Assembly: GCA_002311745.1 (NCBI GenBank) | Contig: DBZL01000071.1 | Location: forward strand, 19,226 to 83,225 | Direction of reading: 5' to 3' | DNA length: 64,000 bases | Source: Phycisphaerales bacterium UBA1161 | GTDB lineage: Bacteria > Planctomycetota > Phycisphaerae > Tepidisphaerales > Tepidisphaeraceae | Made by a program: the position numbers and the translations under genes | In this document: piece by piece, positions 33,324 to 43,203 of the stretch | Layout: every line of letters starts with the position of its first letter | How positions within the stretch are numbered: position 1 is the first letter of the stretch | The notes under the pieces: model-generated | What the model was told of the DNA's origin: nothing | The model's database searches: none | What the model saw: the letters and a program-made list of their open reading frames with translations, nothing else

Positions 33324-36300
33324 TCAGCCGGGCACGCGTTGCAATTGTCCGACGGCCGGACGCACGACGCCGGGCGCTTGTTTCTCGCGGCCCCACAGAA
33401 GCAGGGGTGCCGCTATCGCCACCGACGAGTACGTTCCCACCAATATGCCAACCAGAAGCACGAATGTAAAGCCGTGGATACCCGGTCCGCCCAGGAAATA
33501 CATGAACGAGACGGTCACGATGCTCGTCCCGCAGGTCAGGATCGTGCGCGACAGGGTCTGGTTGATGGCGTCGTTGATCACCTTGCGGTCCAGGTGGCCG
33601 TATTTGCCGCGGTTTTCGCGGATGCGGTCGAACACCACGATGGTGTCGATCATCGAATAGCTCATGATGGTGAGGATGCCGGCGACGACCGTCAGGTTGA
33701 TGCGGAACGGCTCGACCTGAAGGAAGTTATGATGCCAGTAATCGGAGATGTAATGGGCAAAGCCCATCGCCGCCAGGGTGAAAACCGTGTCGTGGATCAG
33801 GGCGATCACCGTGGCCGTGCCGTATTTCAGATTACCGAACCGCGCCCAGATGTAGACCATGATGGCGGCGATGGAGAAAGTCAGGGCCAAAAAGGCGGCG
33901 CGCTGCATCTCGCCGGCCACTTGCGGGTCGAAATTGATCTCCTTTTCCAGGGAGGGGGGGCTGCTGATGGCCTGTTTGGTCAACTTCCACAGCGGCGCGG
34001 CCAAGTCATCGGACCATTTGCTTTCATCGGCGGCAAAGGAGACGGATGGGTTCCAGGCGACGATGAGGGCGAAATCGGTCGGCTTGTCCGCGCCGCCGGG
34101 GGCCTGCACGCGGTAATCGATGGCGGCGGCGCCGGCTTCGCCCGCCGAAGCCGACAGCCGCTCGCTGTCCAGGCGCTGGCGAATCTGCTCGGGCGAAAGC
34201 GGCGGTGATAGATGGCGCAGGACGATGGCCAGGCCGCCGACGTGCTCGGCGGCCACCGGCGGGGTAAAGCCGTCCACGGAAAACGCCGGATCAATGATGG
34301 GCACGACGGTCTTCTGGCGCGCCGCCGCCAGATCCCCCTGGTACTGGTCGAACTGCGAGGCCAACTGAACGTGCAGCCGGCCCTTCATCGCCTCCAGCAC
34401 CACCGGCTTGACCGCGGCGCGGTCGACGTTGGGCGTCACCACCTCGTAGTGCAGCTCATCGGTGCCGACGGCCACCACGCTGGGGCTGGGCAGCGCCTCG
34501 GGATGCTGATCGCTGGCCCGGTCGATCAATTGGCGCACGTCTTCCTGCTTCATCGGGTGGTTCAGCTCAAACTGCACGCTGGTGCCCGAGGCGAACTCGA
34601 TGTCCATCATCTGGCCCTGACGGACCTTGAGCACGAACAAGACCATGCCCGTCGTGATCATGAGGATGCTGAAGGTGTAGAAGAACGGCGCCATGCCCAT
34701 CCAATCCCATTTGGGCTTGAGCAGCCGGTCCCACTTGGGGAACGTCAGCGGGATGCTGCTCAGGTTCTTCATGCCGAACTTGTCGATCATGACCCCGAAG
34801 ATCGTCTTGGTGACGTACAGAGCGGTGAAGAGGCTGGCGACGATGCCGATGATCAGCGTCAGCCCGAAGCCCTTGACCTCCTCCGAGCCGAACAAATAGA
34901 GGCACAAGGAGGTGATGATGCTGGTCATGTTGGAGTCGATGATGGCGCTGCGCGCCATGATGTAGCTGTTGCGCAAGGCCATGCGGAGGGGCAGGCCCTT
35001 GTGCTGTTCCTCGCGCAGGCGCTCGAAGATCAGGACGTTGGCGTCGACGGCGGTGCCGATAGTCAAGACGATGCCGGCGATGCTGGGCAAGGTGAAGGTG
35101 GCGCTAAACGCCGCCATGGTCCCCAGGATCAGGCCGATGTTCATCACCACGGCCAGGAAAGCGACGAAGCCCGCGACGTAGTAGTAGCTGACCAGGAAGA
35201 CCGCCACCACCAGCAGCCCGAATCCGCAGGCCACCAGGCCCTTGTACAGGTTGTCGGCGCCCAAAGTCGGGCCGACCTGCTGCTCGCTGATCGGCTCGCT
35301 GGAAAGCTGAGCGGGCAAGCTGCCGGCGTTGAGCGTGTTGATCAGGTAGTCGGCATCGGCCACGGGGAAGCCCGCCCCGCCGCCCGCTTCGATGATGCCC
35401 GAGCCACCCGTGATGGGTGATTGCAGGCTGGGGGCGCTGATCACCTTGTCATCCAGGACGATGGCCAGGCGGGATCTGGCGTCCTGGTACTCGCCCCCGC
35501 GCCGCCGCGCATACTCGTACCAATAGCTGGTCAGATCGCCGAACAATCGCTTGCCCGCGGCGTTGAACTGGAACCCGATGGCCCGCCCGCCGTTCGCGTC
35601 CGCCGTTGGATACGCGTTCTCCAGGCCCCAATCGCCGCTGGCCTTGGTCAACGACGCCTGCGGTGTCACCAGCACCGGCATGTAATACTTGCCGTTCCAC
35701 TCGTGGGTTTGCTGCGGCTGGCCGGGCCTGTCGAATTCCTCCACCCGGTCCACCTCCATCCAGCGTATGGTGTCGCCCGGCTGCGGCAGCGGACCCCTGC
35801 CTCCAGGCGCCATCCGCACGTACATCGCCTGCAAATCGGCCGGGTTGGCCGTCAGGGTGTCGGCCAGAATGTGATATTCCAACACCCCCGAACCTTGCAG
35901 CAGCCGCTTCAAATCCGCCGCCCCCGTCACCGCCAGCTTCACCGCGTCGTAATCCTTGAACTGACGCTGCATTTCCCCCATCGCCTTCAGCCGCACCGGA
36001 AAGTCCCCAAACCTGGCGTTCAGGGCGTCCAGCTTGGCGCGGCCCAGCTTCTGCTGCGACTCGTCCTCGGAATTGGCCTGCTCCAGGATCGACTCGTACT
36101 CCGTGGCCAAGAGGTTGGTCTGTTCAATCTTGGGCTTGAGCTGCTCGTAAGAGACCGTCAGCGGCTGCAGCTTGGCCGCCAGCACTTCCAGCGGCAGATT
36201 CTGCGCATTCTTCTTCAGCACCTGAATCTGATCGAAGGTTTCGGACAACTGGGCGAACAGATTGGCCCGCGTCTGGCTGTCCATGGCCAGCTCGGCCAGA

Positions 36301-36755
36301 CGCTGACGACGCGCCGGGCCGCTGGTGTGTTCCACGGCGTCGATGACCGCCACCGGACGGATGTTGGTGGCTTCCAGCGCCTGCTGCGCCGCGTCGAACG
36401 CCTTCTTGATCTTCGGCGCCTCCGCCGCCTCCGGCGTCAGCGGCATCTGAATCTCCAACCGGTCGTTGCCCTGCGGCCGCCACACCAGGTTCCGCAACCC
36501 GTTGGGGTCCACCCGCCGCTTGAGCGCCTGCATCACCTGGTTGGCCAAATCCGCCGAACGCGCACCCGCCTCGGCCTGAATCTGATAAATCAGGCTCACG
36601 CCGCCCACCATGTCGATGCCCGGCCTCAACTCCGTCTTCTGGATGAACGTGAGGTTCGGATCCGTCAATCGCGACGGATGGCGGAAGATCAGCAGCACCG
36701 ACAGTACGACGGCGATGCCGATCAACGTAAAACGTCCGGAAAAGTTGGTTGGCAT
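33324..36755 (-). CDS. secDF: fused protein translocase subunits SecD and SecF
   Basis: A 1143-residue SecDF fusion that uses the proton-motive force to aid protein export with SecYEG. SecD spans about residues 1-670: a first helix, a long P1 domain, then helices with the GTAVDANVLIFERLREE motif. SecF begins near 710 and has the matching SYSMIDTIVVFDRIREN motif at its helix 4. The P1 domain includes an extra helical, coiled-coil-like region (residues about 175-265). yajC lies directly upstream, separated by three bases, and tgt beyond it, which is the common yajC-secD-secF arrangement. Confidence 0.95.
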   Translation of the reverse strand: MPTNFSGRFTLIGIAVVLSVLLIFRHPSRLTDPNLTFIQKTELRPGIDMVGGVSLIYQIQAEAGARSADLANQVMQALKRRVDPNGLRNLVWRPQGNDRLEIQMPLTPEAAEAPKIKKAFDAAQQALEATNIRPVAVIDAVEHTSGPARRQRLAELAMDSQTRANLFAQLSETFDQIQVLKKNAQNLPLEVLAAKLQPLTVSYEQLKPKIEQTNLLATEYESILEQANSEDESQQKLGRAKLDALNARFGDFPVRLKAMGEMQRQFKDYDAVKLAVTGAADLKRLLQGSGVLEYHILADTLTANPADLQAMYVRMAPGGRGPLPQPGDTIRWMEVDRVEEFDRPGQPQQTHEWNGKYYMPVLVTPQASLTKASGDWGLENAYPTADANGGRAIGFQFNAAGKRLFGDLTSYWYEYARRRGGEYQDARSRLAIVLDDKVISAPSLQSPITGGSGIIEAGGGAGFPVADADYLINTLNAGSLPAQLSSEPISEQQVGPTLGADNLYKGLVACGFGLLVVAVFLVSYYYVAGFVAFLAVVMNIGLILGTMAAFSATFTLPSIAGIVLTIGTAVDANVLIFERLREEQHKGLPLRMALRNSYIMARSAIIDSNMTSIITSLCLYLFGSEEVKGFGLTLIIGIVASLFTALYVTKTIFGVMIDKFGMKNLSSIPLTFPKWDRLLKPKWDWMGMAPFFYTFSILMITTGMVLFVLKVRQGQMMDIEFASGTSVQFELNHPMKQEDVRQLIDRASDQHPEALPSPSVVAVGTDELHYEVVTPNVDRAAVKPVVLEAMKGRLHVQLASQFDQYQGDLAAARQKTVVPIIDPAFSVDGFTPPVAAEHVGGLAIVLRHLSPPLSPEQIRQRLDSERLSASAGEAGAAAIDYRVQAPGGADKPTDFALIVAWNPSVSFAADESKWSDDLAAPLWKLTKQAISSPPSLEKEINFDPQVAGEMQRAAFLALTFSIAAIMVYIWARFGNLKYGTATVIALIHDTVFTLAAMGFAHYISDYWHHNFLQVEPFRINLTVVAGILTIMSYSMIDTIVVFDRIRENRGKYGHLDRKVINDAINQTLSRTILTCGTSIVTVSFMYFLGGPGIHGFTFVLLVGILVGTYSSVAIAAPLLLWGREKQAPGVVRPAVGQLQRVPG

Positions 36756-36758
36756 GAT

Positions 36759-37118
36759 TTACTTCGCAGGCGAGTCTTCTTCGGTCACAACCCGCTTGAT
36801 GGCGTCGCGGGAAAACTTGATCTTGGTGTTGGAACTCTCATCGACCTTGAGGATCACCTCGTTCTCGCGCACGTCGATGATGCTGGCGAACATTCCGCCG
36901 GCAGTCATTACGCGGTCGCCCCGCTTGAGGTTCTTGAGCATCTGTTCGCGCTGCCGCGCCTCGGTCCGCTTGTTCCGCGATGAGCTGAGCATCATCCACA
37001 AAAGAACGCCGATCAGGAGCGGGAAGATCCACTTCGAGGGATCGGCCCAAATGGGAGGCGGCTGGCCGCCGGAGGCCGGCTGCGTGGCAGCCTGAGCCAG
37101 AATTTGAAGGTAACTCAA
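36759..37118 (-). CDS. yajC: preprotein translocase accessory protein YajC
   Basis: A 119-residue single-pass membrane protein that works with SecDF. Residues about 30-48 form the helix (WIFPLLIGVLLWMMLSS) and are followed by the basic region RNKRTEARQREQMLKNL and the conserved KRGDRVMTAGGMFASI turn. The start is TTG at 37118, supported by a site AAGGAG 8 bases upstream. secDF follows after three bases. Confidence 0.92.
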   Translation of the reverse strand: MSYLQILAQAATQPASGGQPPPIWADPSKWIFPLLIGVLLWMMLSSSRNKRTEARQREQMLKNLKRGDRVMTAGGMFASIIDVRENEVILKVDESSNTKIKFSRDAIKRVVTEEDSPAK

Positions 37119-37136
37119 GCCAATCTCCTTGAGCAG

Positions 37137-38288
37137 TCAATCCTCGCTCTGTTCGCCACCCGGGCCGGGGCCCAGGCGGCAGCGGGCGTCGCTGCGGCGG
37201 AACCGCTCAAAAGACCCATCGGCAATCGCTTGTCGCATGTCCGCCATCAGCCGTTGATAGAAACGGGTATTATGCACCGAAACCAGGATCGGGCCAAGCA
37301 TCTCGCCCGCGAAAAAAAAGTGCCGGATGGCGCCCCGGCCAAATTGCCGGCATGCCGGGCAGTCGCACCCCGCTTCGATGGGAGCCGAATCGCGCTGGTA
37401 TTGGCTGTTGCGCAGGCGCAGCGGGCCGGCGGCGGTAAACGCATAGGCGTTGCGCCCGTTGCGCGTCGGCAGGACGCAGTCGAACAGGTCCATGCCTTCG
37501 GCCACCGCCGCCACGAGGTCCCGCGGATACCCCACGCCCATGAGATACCGCGGCCGGCTCGCCGGCAATACCGCCGACATCTCCCGCACGACGCCCATCC
37601 TCGCCTCGAACCCCTCTCCCACCGCCAAGCCCCCCACCGCATAGCCGCTAAAATCCATCTTCACCAGTTCCGCCGCGCAGCGACGACGCAGCTCCAAATC
37701 CACGCCCCCCTGCACGATGCCCAATAGCGCCTGATCGCCCCGCCGCCGATGCGCTTGCAGACACTGCCGCGCCCATCGCAGCGTGCGCTCCACCGCCAGC
37801 GCGTGCGCTGCCGGTGGCGCATCGGCCGGCGGACACTGATCAAACGCCATGGCGATGTCCCCGCCCAGATCGTTCTGCACCGCCATGCTGCGAGCGGCGT
37901 CGAGAAAGACGGTGCTGCCATCCACGTGGCTCTTGAACGTAACGCCCTCGTCGCTGATCTGGTTGATGTCCGCGAGGGAAAAAACCTGGAATCCGCCGCT
38001 GTCGGTGAGGATCGGCCCATTCCAACCCATGAACCGGTGCAGCCCGCCAAGATCGGCAACCGTTTTTTCCCCGGGCCGCAGCATCAGGTGATAGGTGTTG
38101 GCCAGGATGATCTGCGTGCCGGTGGCCGCAAGTTGGTCCGGCAACAGCCCCTTGACCGAGCCTTGCGTGCCGACGGGCATGAAGGCCGGCGTGTCGAAGG
38201 TCCCGTGCCCGGTGCTCACGCGACCCACACGCGCGGCGCTGCCCGTGTCGTTTCGGAGAATCTCAAAAGCCAGCGGACCGCCGTTCAT
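37137..38288 (-). CDS. tgt: queuine tRNA-ribosyltransferase
   Basis: Replaces guanine with preQ1 at position 34 of certain tRNAs. The 383-residue protein has LTDSGGFQVFSL with the active Asp, GIVQGGVDLELRR, the catalytic LFDCVLPTRNGR with the nucleophilic Asp, and the zinc site CDCPAC (about residues 319-324) followed by HNT. The start at 38288 is the family start. It is part of the yajC-secDF block on the minus strand. No other queuosine genes are present in the window. Confidence 0.95.
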   Translation of the reverse strand: MNGGPLAFEILRNDTGSAARVGRVSTGHGTFDTPAFMPVGTQGSVKGLLPDQLAATGTQIILANTYHLMLRPGEKTVADLGGLHRFMGWNGPILTDSGGFQVFSLADINQISDEGVTFKSHVDGSTVFLDAARSMAVQNDLGGDIAMAFDQCPPADAPPAAHALAVERTLRWARQCLQAHRRRGDQALLGIVQGGVDLELRRRCAAELVKMDFSGYAVGGLAVGEGFEARMGVVREMSAVLPASRPRYLMGVGYPRDLVAAVAEGMDLFDCVLPTRNGRNAYAFTAAGPLRLRNSQYQRDSAPIEAGCDCPACRQFGRGAIRHFFFAGEMLGPILVSVHNTRFYQRLMADMRQAIADGSFERFRRSDARCRLGPGPGGEQSED

Positions 38289-38321
38289 TCGATGCGTTTG
38301 TATCGCAGGGCCGCGGCGATC

Positions 38322-40010
38322 TCAATTTGGCCTGGTTGCCGGCCTTGGGGCAAAGCCGCCGCGAATGTAATCATTGACGGCCTGCGCCGTCAGGCGGTTG
38401 TCCCAATGTCCGTGACGCTGCGCGCGTGCGGCGGCCAAAAAGCCCTCCAGCGTCGCGTCCTTCAGGCCAATGGACTGGGCATAGCCGGCGATGTCCCGCG
38501 AGGGATCGACAAACGCGGCGGCGCCGCACTGGGACGTGTCCCCGGTGGCCCCTCGCCAGCCCTGGAAATCGAGCGGCGTTTTCTCGATCTGGAACGGTTG
38601 GGCCGAGCTGGACCCATAGCGATTGCCGGAGAAACGGTAGCCGTCCCGCCAGGCGGCCAGCCAGATCAGCGGCTGATCGCCCTGCTGGAAATCGTTGTCC
38701 TGGACCAGCAGGCCGGCGGGAGCCGACGTGGTCGCCAACGCCACGCCCGTCCAGTCGTAGACGATGTTGCGGCGCACCTCGACTCGGGATGCGGGAACCG
38801 GCGCTTCGCGCAGCATCGGGCTGCAAGACAGGGCCGAGAGATTGTTGGCCGGGTCAGGTTTGTGCGCGACGATGTTGCCCTCGACCAGGACCGCCGGGCA
38901 GTTCAAGAACTCCAGGCCCTGGCCGCGCGGCTGCGAAGGCCCGATGCCGTCGCCGCCCAAAACCACGTTGTTCCGCACCACCGATGGAGCGTAGCTCACG
39001 AACGCCGCCAGCGGGTTTTTCAAAAACAGATTGTTTTCCAGCACCCCGCCCGGGCGCAGTTGGCACCCGTGGCTGGAGGCGCGGGCGATGATGTTGTTGC
39101 GGACCATGATGTTGCGCTGTTCCCCCGGCTGGCCGTGCTGCAAATACAGGTTGTGGTTGAAGATCGTCCTGCCCGCATTGGGAACGGCATCGTTCCAGCC
39201 GTTGTGATCGAACAGGTTTTCCTCGATCAGCACGTGCTCGAACCGGTCCAGATAGATGCCCTGCGAATGCCCATCGAGGCCGTAGCTGTCGCACACCACG
39301 CAGCGGCGCAGAACCAGCCCGTGGAACAGCGCGGCGTCGCCCTGCAGCATCAGGTTGTTGCCGAAATAGCGGAAGCGGCAATCCTCGATCCACAGGAATC
39401 TGCCGCCGCTGTTCATGTACAGGCCGTCGCCCTGGCGGCTGTCGGATCGGCCCGGCGCGAACGACGCCAGCGTCGGGTCGCGCCGGTCGGCGTAAAAATC
39501 GAGGTCCTGCAACACGAGGAAATGCGGCTGCACCGGCCCGCCCAGGGAAAACCTGACGGCCAACACCGGCCGCGGCTGACGCGGGTCGCCGTAGGCGCCG
39601 ATGATCATCGGCTCGGCCACGCTGCGCCCGCCGCTCCCAAACGGCTCGTTCAGATTCTCCGCGGCAAACACGTCCCCACGCTTCAGCAGCAGACGGTCCG
39701 GAGACCCGTTGCGCAAAAGCGCCAGCGCCCTTTTCAGCGACCGCACCGGCTTGGTGGCGCCGTCGTTGAGATCGCTGCCCTCGGAGGCGCTCATGAAAAT
39801 GATCTGCTGGCCCTCGCCCTTGGGAAAATAGGTGAAGCCGTATTTGTCGCGTTCGAACAGGGCCATCCACTGGACGGCCGCGTTGGGCTCAAAGCGGATT
39901 TCGACGGCCTGTGGGGCGGGCTGCGTCTGCGCCGCCTCCTGCGTCTGCGCCCAGGCACAAGACGCAAACAGACACACCGCCGCGATGATGCCGTGCAGCT
40001 TCAGAAGCAT
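38322..40010 (-). CDS. secreted parallel beta-helix protein
   Basis: A 562-residue exported protein. The signal peptide covers residues 1-21 (LKLHGIIAAVCLFASCAWA). From about residue 95 the sequence is a right-handed beta-helix: repeated short strand-loop units, each with NN or N ladders (GNNLMLQG, ENNLFLKNP, RNNVVLGG, EGNIVAHK). Such proteins bind or cut polysaccharides. No PL or GH catalytic set is evident, so enzymatic activity is uncertain. The start at 40010 begins with the signal; an upstream extension overlaps rpsA and was rejected. It follows rpsA by 14 bases. Confidence 0.82.
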   Translation of the reverse strand: MLLKLHGIIAAVCLFASCAWAQTQEAAQTQPAPQAVEIRFEPNAAVQWMALFERDKYGFTYFPKGEGQQIIFMSASEGSDLNDGATKPVRSLKRALALLRNGSPDRLLLKRGDVFAAENLNEPFGSGGRSVAEPMIIGAYGDPRQPRPVLAVRFSLGGPVQPHFLVLQDLDFYADRRDPTLASFAPGRSDSRQGDGLYMNSGGRFLWIEDCRFRYFGNNLMLQGDAALFHGLVLRRCVVCDSYGLDGHSQGIYLDRFEHVLIEENLFDHNGWNDAVPNAGRTIFNHNLYLQHGQPGEQRNIMVRNNIIARASSHGCQLRPGGVLENNLFLKNPLAAFVSYAPSVVRNNVVLGGDGIGPSQPRGQGLEFLNCPAVLVEGNIVAHKPDPANNLSALSCSPMLREAPVPASRVEVRRNIVYDWTGVALATTSAPAGLLVQDNDFQQGDQPLIWLAAWRDGYRFSGNRYGSSSAQPFQIEKTPLDFQGWRGATGDTSQCGAAAFVDPSRDIAGYAQSIGLKDATLEGFLAAARAQRHGHWDNRLTAQAVNDYIRGGFAPRPATRPN

Positions 40011-40024
40011 TATTCGCCGAGCAT

Positions 40025-41230
40025 TCAATGGTCCAGCCCGCCGCGCAGGGGCGGACGCTTCTTCTTTTTCGCCGGCTCCGCAGGGGCGGATTCCGCCGGC
40101 GTATCGGCCGGCTCGGGCGCGGCCTGCCTGAGGCTGAACGACATCCGCCGGGCCACAGGATCGACCGACAACACCACCAGGCGGACCGTGTCCCCCTCTT
40201 TGACCACTTCGTCCATCGACTTGATCCGCCTGTAACTGGCTTCGCTGATCGGCAGCAGGCCCTCGATCCCCTCCTCCACTTCGATGAACGCTCCAAAATC
40301 CGCCAGCTTGGTCACGCGCCCGGTGACCAGCGAAGAGACGGCGTATCGCCCCGCCGCATCCAACCATGGATCGACGCCGCGCGCCTGCTTGAGGCTCAAA
40401 CTCAGCTTCCCGCCGGCCCGGTCGAGCTTGAGAATCTTCACGTCCAGCACGTCGCCGACCTTCACCACTTCCGAAGGATTCTTGATCCGGCGAAAACTCA
40501 TCTCGCTGATGTGCAGCAGCCCGTCCACGCCGCCCAAATCCACGAACGCGCCGAACTCCGTCACGTTGCGCACCGTGCCACGGCGAATCTGACCTTCAGC
40601 CAGTTCCTCCATCAGTTTCTTTTTCTGTTCCTCCCGCTCTCGCTCCAGGACGTTGCGGCGGGACAGAACGATGTTGCGAGCCTCGCGCTCGAAGGCCGTC
40701 ACCTCGGCCGTGATCTTCTGGTTCAGGAACTGCGCCAAATCCGGCACGTGATAGATGTCCACCTGCCCCGCCGGGAGGAACGCGCGCATCCCTTTGACCG
40801 CGACTTCCAGCCCGCCCTTGTTCACGCCGCTGACGGTGCCCTCGACGATCTGCCCCACTTCCAGCGTCTCCCAGGTGACGTCGCTGGCCACCGCCCCCTT
40901 GCGCGACAAAATGAGCAGCCCCTCCGCGGCGTCGTAGCGCTCGACGTGGAACTCCATCTCCTGCCCGATCTTGGGCTCCTGCTCGAACTGCAGCAGCGGC
41001 ACAACCCCTTGGCTCTTGCCCCCGAAATCGACGAACACATCCTCCTTCTCGATGGCGACGATCTTCCCCAGACGCGGCCCGGCATTCCCTTGCTGGGCCG
41101 GCTTGTCGAATCCGTACAACTTGTCCTCGGACACCTGCCCCAGCATCGCGTCGATCTGCGCATCCAGCTTGGCATCCGCGTCCGGGCGGAATTTCTCCTT
41201 GTATGGATCGTCGAAGCGATGCTTGGGCAT
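40025..41230 (-). CDS. rpsA: ribosomal protein bS1-like (four S1 domains)
   Basis: A 401-residue RNA-binding protein. Four S1/OB folds follow each other, at about residues 50-115, 130-200, 215-285 and 300-370. Their typical cores are KIVAIEKEDVFVDFGGKSQGV, GTVSGVNKGGLEVAVKG, GTVRNVTEFGAFVDLGGVDGLLHIS and GRVTKLADFGAFIEVEEGIEGLLPIS. The C-terminal tail is Pro/Lys-rich. Four domains is shorter than the six of E. coli S1, as in many other phyla. It is immediately upstream of the beta-helix gene on the same strand. Confidence 0.88.
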   Translation of the reverse strand: MPKHRFDDPYKEKFRPDADAKLDAQIDAMLGQVSEDKLYGFDKPAQQGNAGPRLGKIVAIEKEDVFVDFGGKSQGVVPLLQFEQEPKIGQEMEFHVERYDAAEGLLILSRKGAVASDVTWETLEVGQIVEGTVSGVNKGGLEVAVKGMRAFLPAGQVDIYHVPDLAQFLNQKITAEVTAFEREARNIVLSRRNVLEREREEQKKKLMEELAEGQIRRGTVRNVTEFGAFVDLGGVDGLLHISEMSFRRIKNPSEVVKVGDVLDVKILKLDRAGGKLSLSLKQARGVDPWLDAAGRYAVSSLVTGRVTKLADFGAFIEVEEGIEGLLPISEASYRRIKSMDEVVKEGDTVRLVVLSVDPVARRMSFSLRQAAPEPADTPAESAPAEPAKKKKRPPLRGGLDH

Positions 41231-41315
41231 GTGGGGGATTCTATAGGCGATTCTCGCCGCTTGAAATGCCCGCCGCGTCGCGATACGTTCCCTACCGCTT
41301 TCGGCGGAGAATCAC

Positions 41316-42521
41316 ATGTTCCCCCTGGCCCAGCGGATGCAACTCATTTCCGAGTCGATCACCCTGGCGGTGTCGGCCAAGGCCAACGCCATGAAGAAGG
41401 CCGGCATCGACGTGGTCGGCTTCGGCGCCGGCGAGCCGGACTTCGACACGCCGGCTTTCATCAAGGAAGCCGCCAAGGCGGCACTGGACAAGGGACAAAC
41501 CAAGTACACGCCCACGCCCTGCCTGCCCGAGCTGAAAGAGGCCATCGCGCGAAAATTCAACGCCGAAAATGGCCTGCCGTACAAGCCCGAGCAGATCACC
41601 ACCGGCGCCGGCGGAAAGCACTGCCTCTACATGGCCTTCATGGCCGTATTGAATCCCGGCGATGAAGTGCTGATCCCATCGCCGTACTGGGTCAGCTACC
41701 CGGAGCAGGTGAAACTGGCCGGCGGCATCGTTCGCGTCATCCGCGGCGAAGAAAGCAACGGGTTCAAGATCACGCCGCAGCAGCTCGAGTCGGCGATCAC
41801 GCCCAAGTCGCGCGTGCTGGTCCTCAACAGCCCCAACAACCCCGGCGGCCACGCGTACGCGCCGCCGGAGCTTCAGGCCCTGGCGGATGTCGTCGCCAGG
41901 CATCCGCAACTGATCGTCTTCTCGGATGAGATTTACGAGAAGCTGATCTACGACGGCTTGAAATTCGTCAGCTTCGCGACGCTGCATCCGGATCTTCTGG
42001 AACGCACGCTGACGTTCAACTGTCACAGCAAGAGCTTCGCCATGACCGGCTGGCGGATGGGGTACATCGGCGGGCCCAAGGGGGCCATCGACGCGATCAA
42101 CAAATTGCAGAGCCAGATGACCAGCCACGTGACCAGCTTCATTCAGCCCGCCGCCGCGGCCGCCCTGACCGATCCGCGCGGAGCCGCCAGCACCGAGCAG
42201 ATGCGCAAGCAGTTCGAAAAACGCGGCGAGCACATGTGGGAAAGGCTGTGCGACCTGCTTCAGATCACCTGCGTCCGCCCCCAAGGCGCGTTCTACGCCT
42301 TCCCCAACGTCAGCGCGTACTTCGGCAAATCCATCGGCGGCGCCAAAATCACCGATGCCATCAGCTTCGCCTCAGCGCTCTTGGAGCACAGCCACGTCGC
42401 CGTCGTCCCCGGCAACGACAGCGGCTTCGACACCCACGTGCGCCTGAGCTTCGCCACCAGCATGGAGCAGATCGACAAGGGCATCGACCGCATCGGCCAG
42501 TTCCTTCAGAAATTGGGATGA
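41316..42521 (+). CDS. class I aminotransferase (aspartate aminotransferase type)
   Basis: A 401-residue PLP enzyme. The pyridoxal lysine is in FNCHSKSFAMTGWRMGY, about residue 240. The cofactor and substrate contacts are LNSPNNPGG, VFSDEIYEKLIYDG, TGAGGKHCLY and a C-terminal RLSFATS (Arg). This set matches subgroup I-gamma enzymes such as thermophilic AspAT. The substrate range (aspartate versus aromatic or other) is not decided by sequence. Divergent from rpsA with an 85-base gap. Confidence 0.92.
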   Translation: MFPLAQRMQLISESITLAVSAKANAMKKAGIDVVGFGAGEPDFDTPAFIKEAAKAALDKGQTKYTPTPCLPELKEAIARKFNAENGLPYKPEQITTGAGGKHCLYMAFMAVLNPGDEVLIPSPYWVSYPEQVKLAGGIVRVIRGEESNGFKITPQQLESAITPKSRVLVLNSPNNPGGHAYAPPELQALADVVARHPQLIVFSDEIYEKLIYDGLKFVSFATLHPDLLERTLTFNCHSKSFAMTGWRMGYIGGPKGAIDAINKLQSQMTSHVTSFIQPAAAAALTDPRGAASTEQMRKQFEKRGEHMWERLCDLLQITCVRPQGAFYAFPNVSAYFGKSIGGAKITDAISFASALLEHSHVAVVPGNDSGFDTHVRLSFATSMEQIDKGIDRIGQFLQKLG

Positions 42522-42529
42522 ATCTCAGA

Positions 42530-43072
42530 TCAATTGACCGACGGATCATCCGGAATCCGGGAAAGATCGAACTGCTTGCCGATGATCCGCTGGGTCATCA
42601 GCTTCGACCACAAATTCGATTTGCTTTCAAAGATGATTTGCGCATCGGCGGGGGCCACCAACCACGATTCGATCTCCATCTCCGCCTCGAGCTGCCCCGG
42701 CGCCCACCCGGCATAGCCGACGAAATAGCGCGCCTGGCCGTTGGGCTGGCGCAGCAGCGATTCGATCTTGTTGCGCTCGGTGGTCAAGAAGACGCCCGGC
42801 AGCACATCCGCGTCCTTGGTGGAAGCGTCGGCGTGCAGGACCATCAGCGGCCCCTCGCACGGCCCGCCCTGATGCAGCACGCCTTCAACCGCGCACGCAT
42901 CGCCCACGCTTTGTTTGCACGCCTCGCGCACTGTCATGGGCAGCGGCCGATTCAAGATCAGCCCCATCGCCCCGTGCTCGTTGTGCTGGATCATCAGCAG
43001 CACCGCGCGCAGAAAATTCGGGTCCGCCAACCGCGGCGACGCGAGCAAAAGTTTGCCCTGGGTGGAAGTCAT
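42530..43072 (-). CDS. yqgE: YqgE / AlgH family protein
   Basis: A 180-residue protein of UPF0301. Family segments are GKLLLASPRLADPNFLRAVLLMIQHNEHGAMGLILNRP, with later LHQGGPCEGPLMVLH and ARYFVGYAGWAPGQLEAEME. The start at 43072 is chosen (ATG), since the longer frame would begin with TTG. Function is unresolved. It is followed by the convergent aminotransferase gene after nine bases. The upstream side has the ATTTATC-type repeats. Confidence 0.9.
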   Translation of the reverse strand: MTSTQGKLLLASPRLADPNFLRAVLLMIQHNEHGAMGLILNRPLPMTVREACKQSVGDACAVEGVLHQGGPCEGPLMVLHADASTKDADVLPGVFLTTERNKIESLLRQPNGQARYFVGYAGWAPGQLEAEMEIESWLVAPADAQIIFESKSNLWSKLMTQRIIGKQFDLSRIPDDPSVN

Positions 43073-43158
43073 ACGCAATCAAGACAATAGCCGCTTGGCG
43101 AAGTTTGTGTAAGAGACTGTATGAAAAACGCTGTATGCTGAATGATGAGTGCTGAATT

Positions 43159-43194
43159 AAATTTATCATTTATCATTTATCATTTATCATTCTC
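43159..43194. repeat. TTTATCA-type short tandem repeat
   Basis: Four copies of about 7 bases (TTTATCA or TTTATCATT) in tandem, just 3' of guaA. It is AT-rich in an otherwise GC-rich region. It resembles the dnaA-LysM repeat in style, though not exactly in sequence. Confidence 0.7.
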
Positions 43195-43203
43195 CATCGC
43201 GGT

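Noticed and set aside
33321..36983. Several long plus-strand open frames opposite secDF
   Set aside because: Their composition (many His, Arg, Gln) is typical of antisense frames to GC-rich genes; SecDF motifs on the minus strand are decisive.
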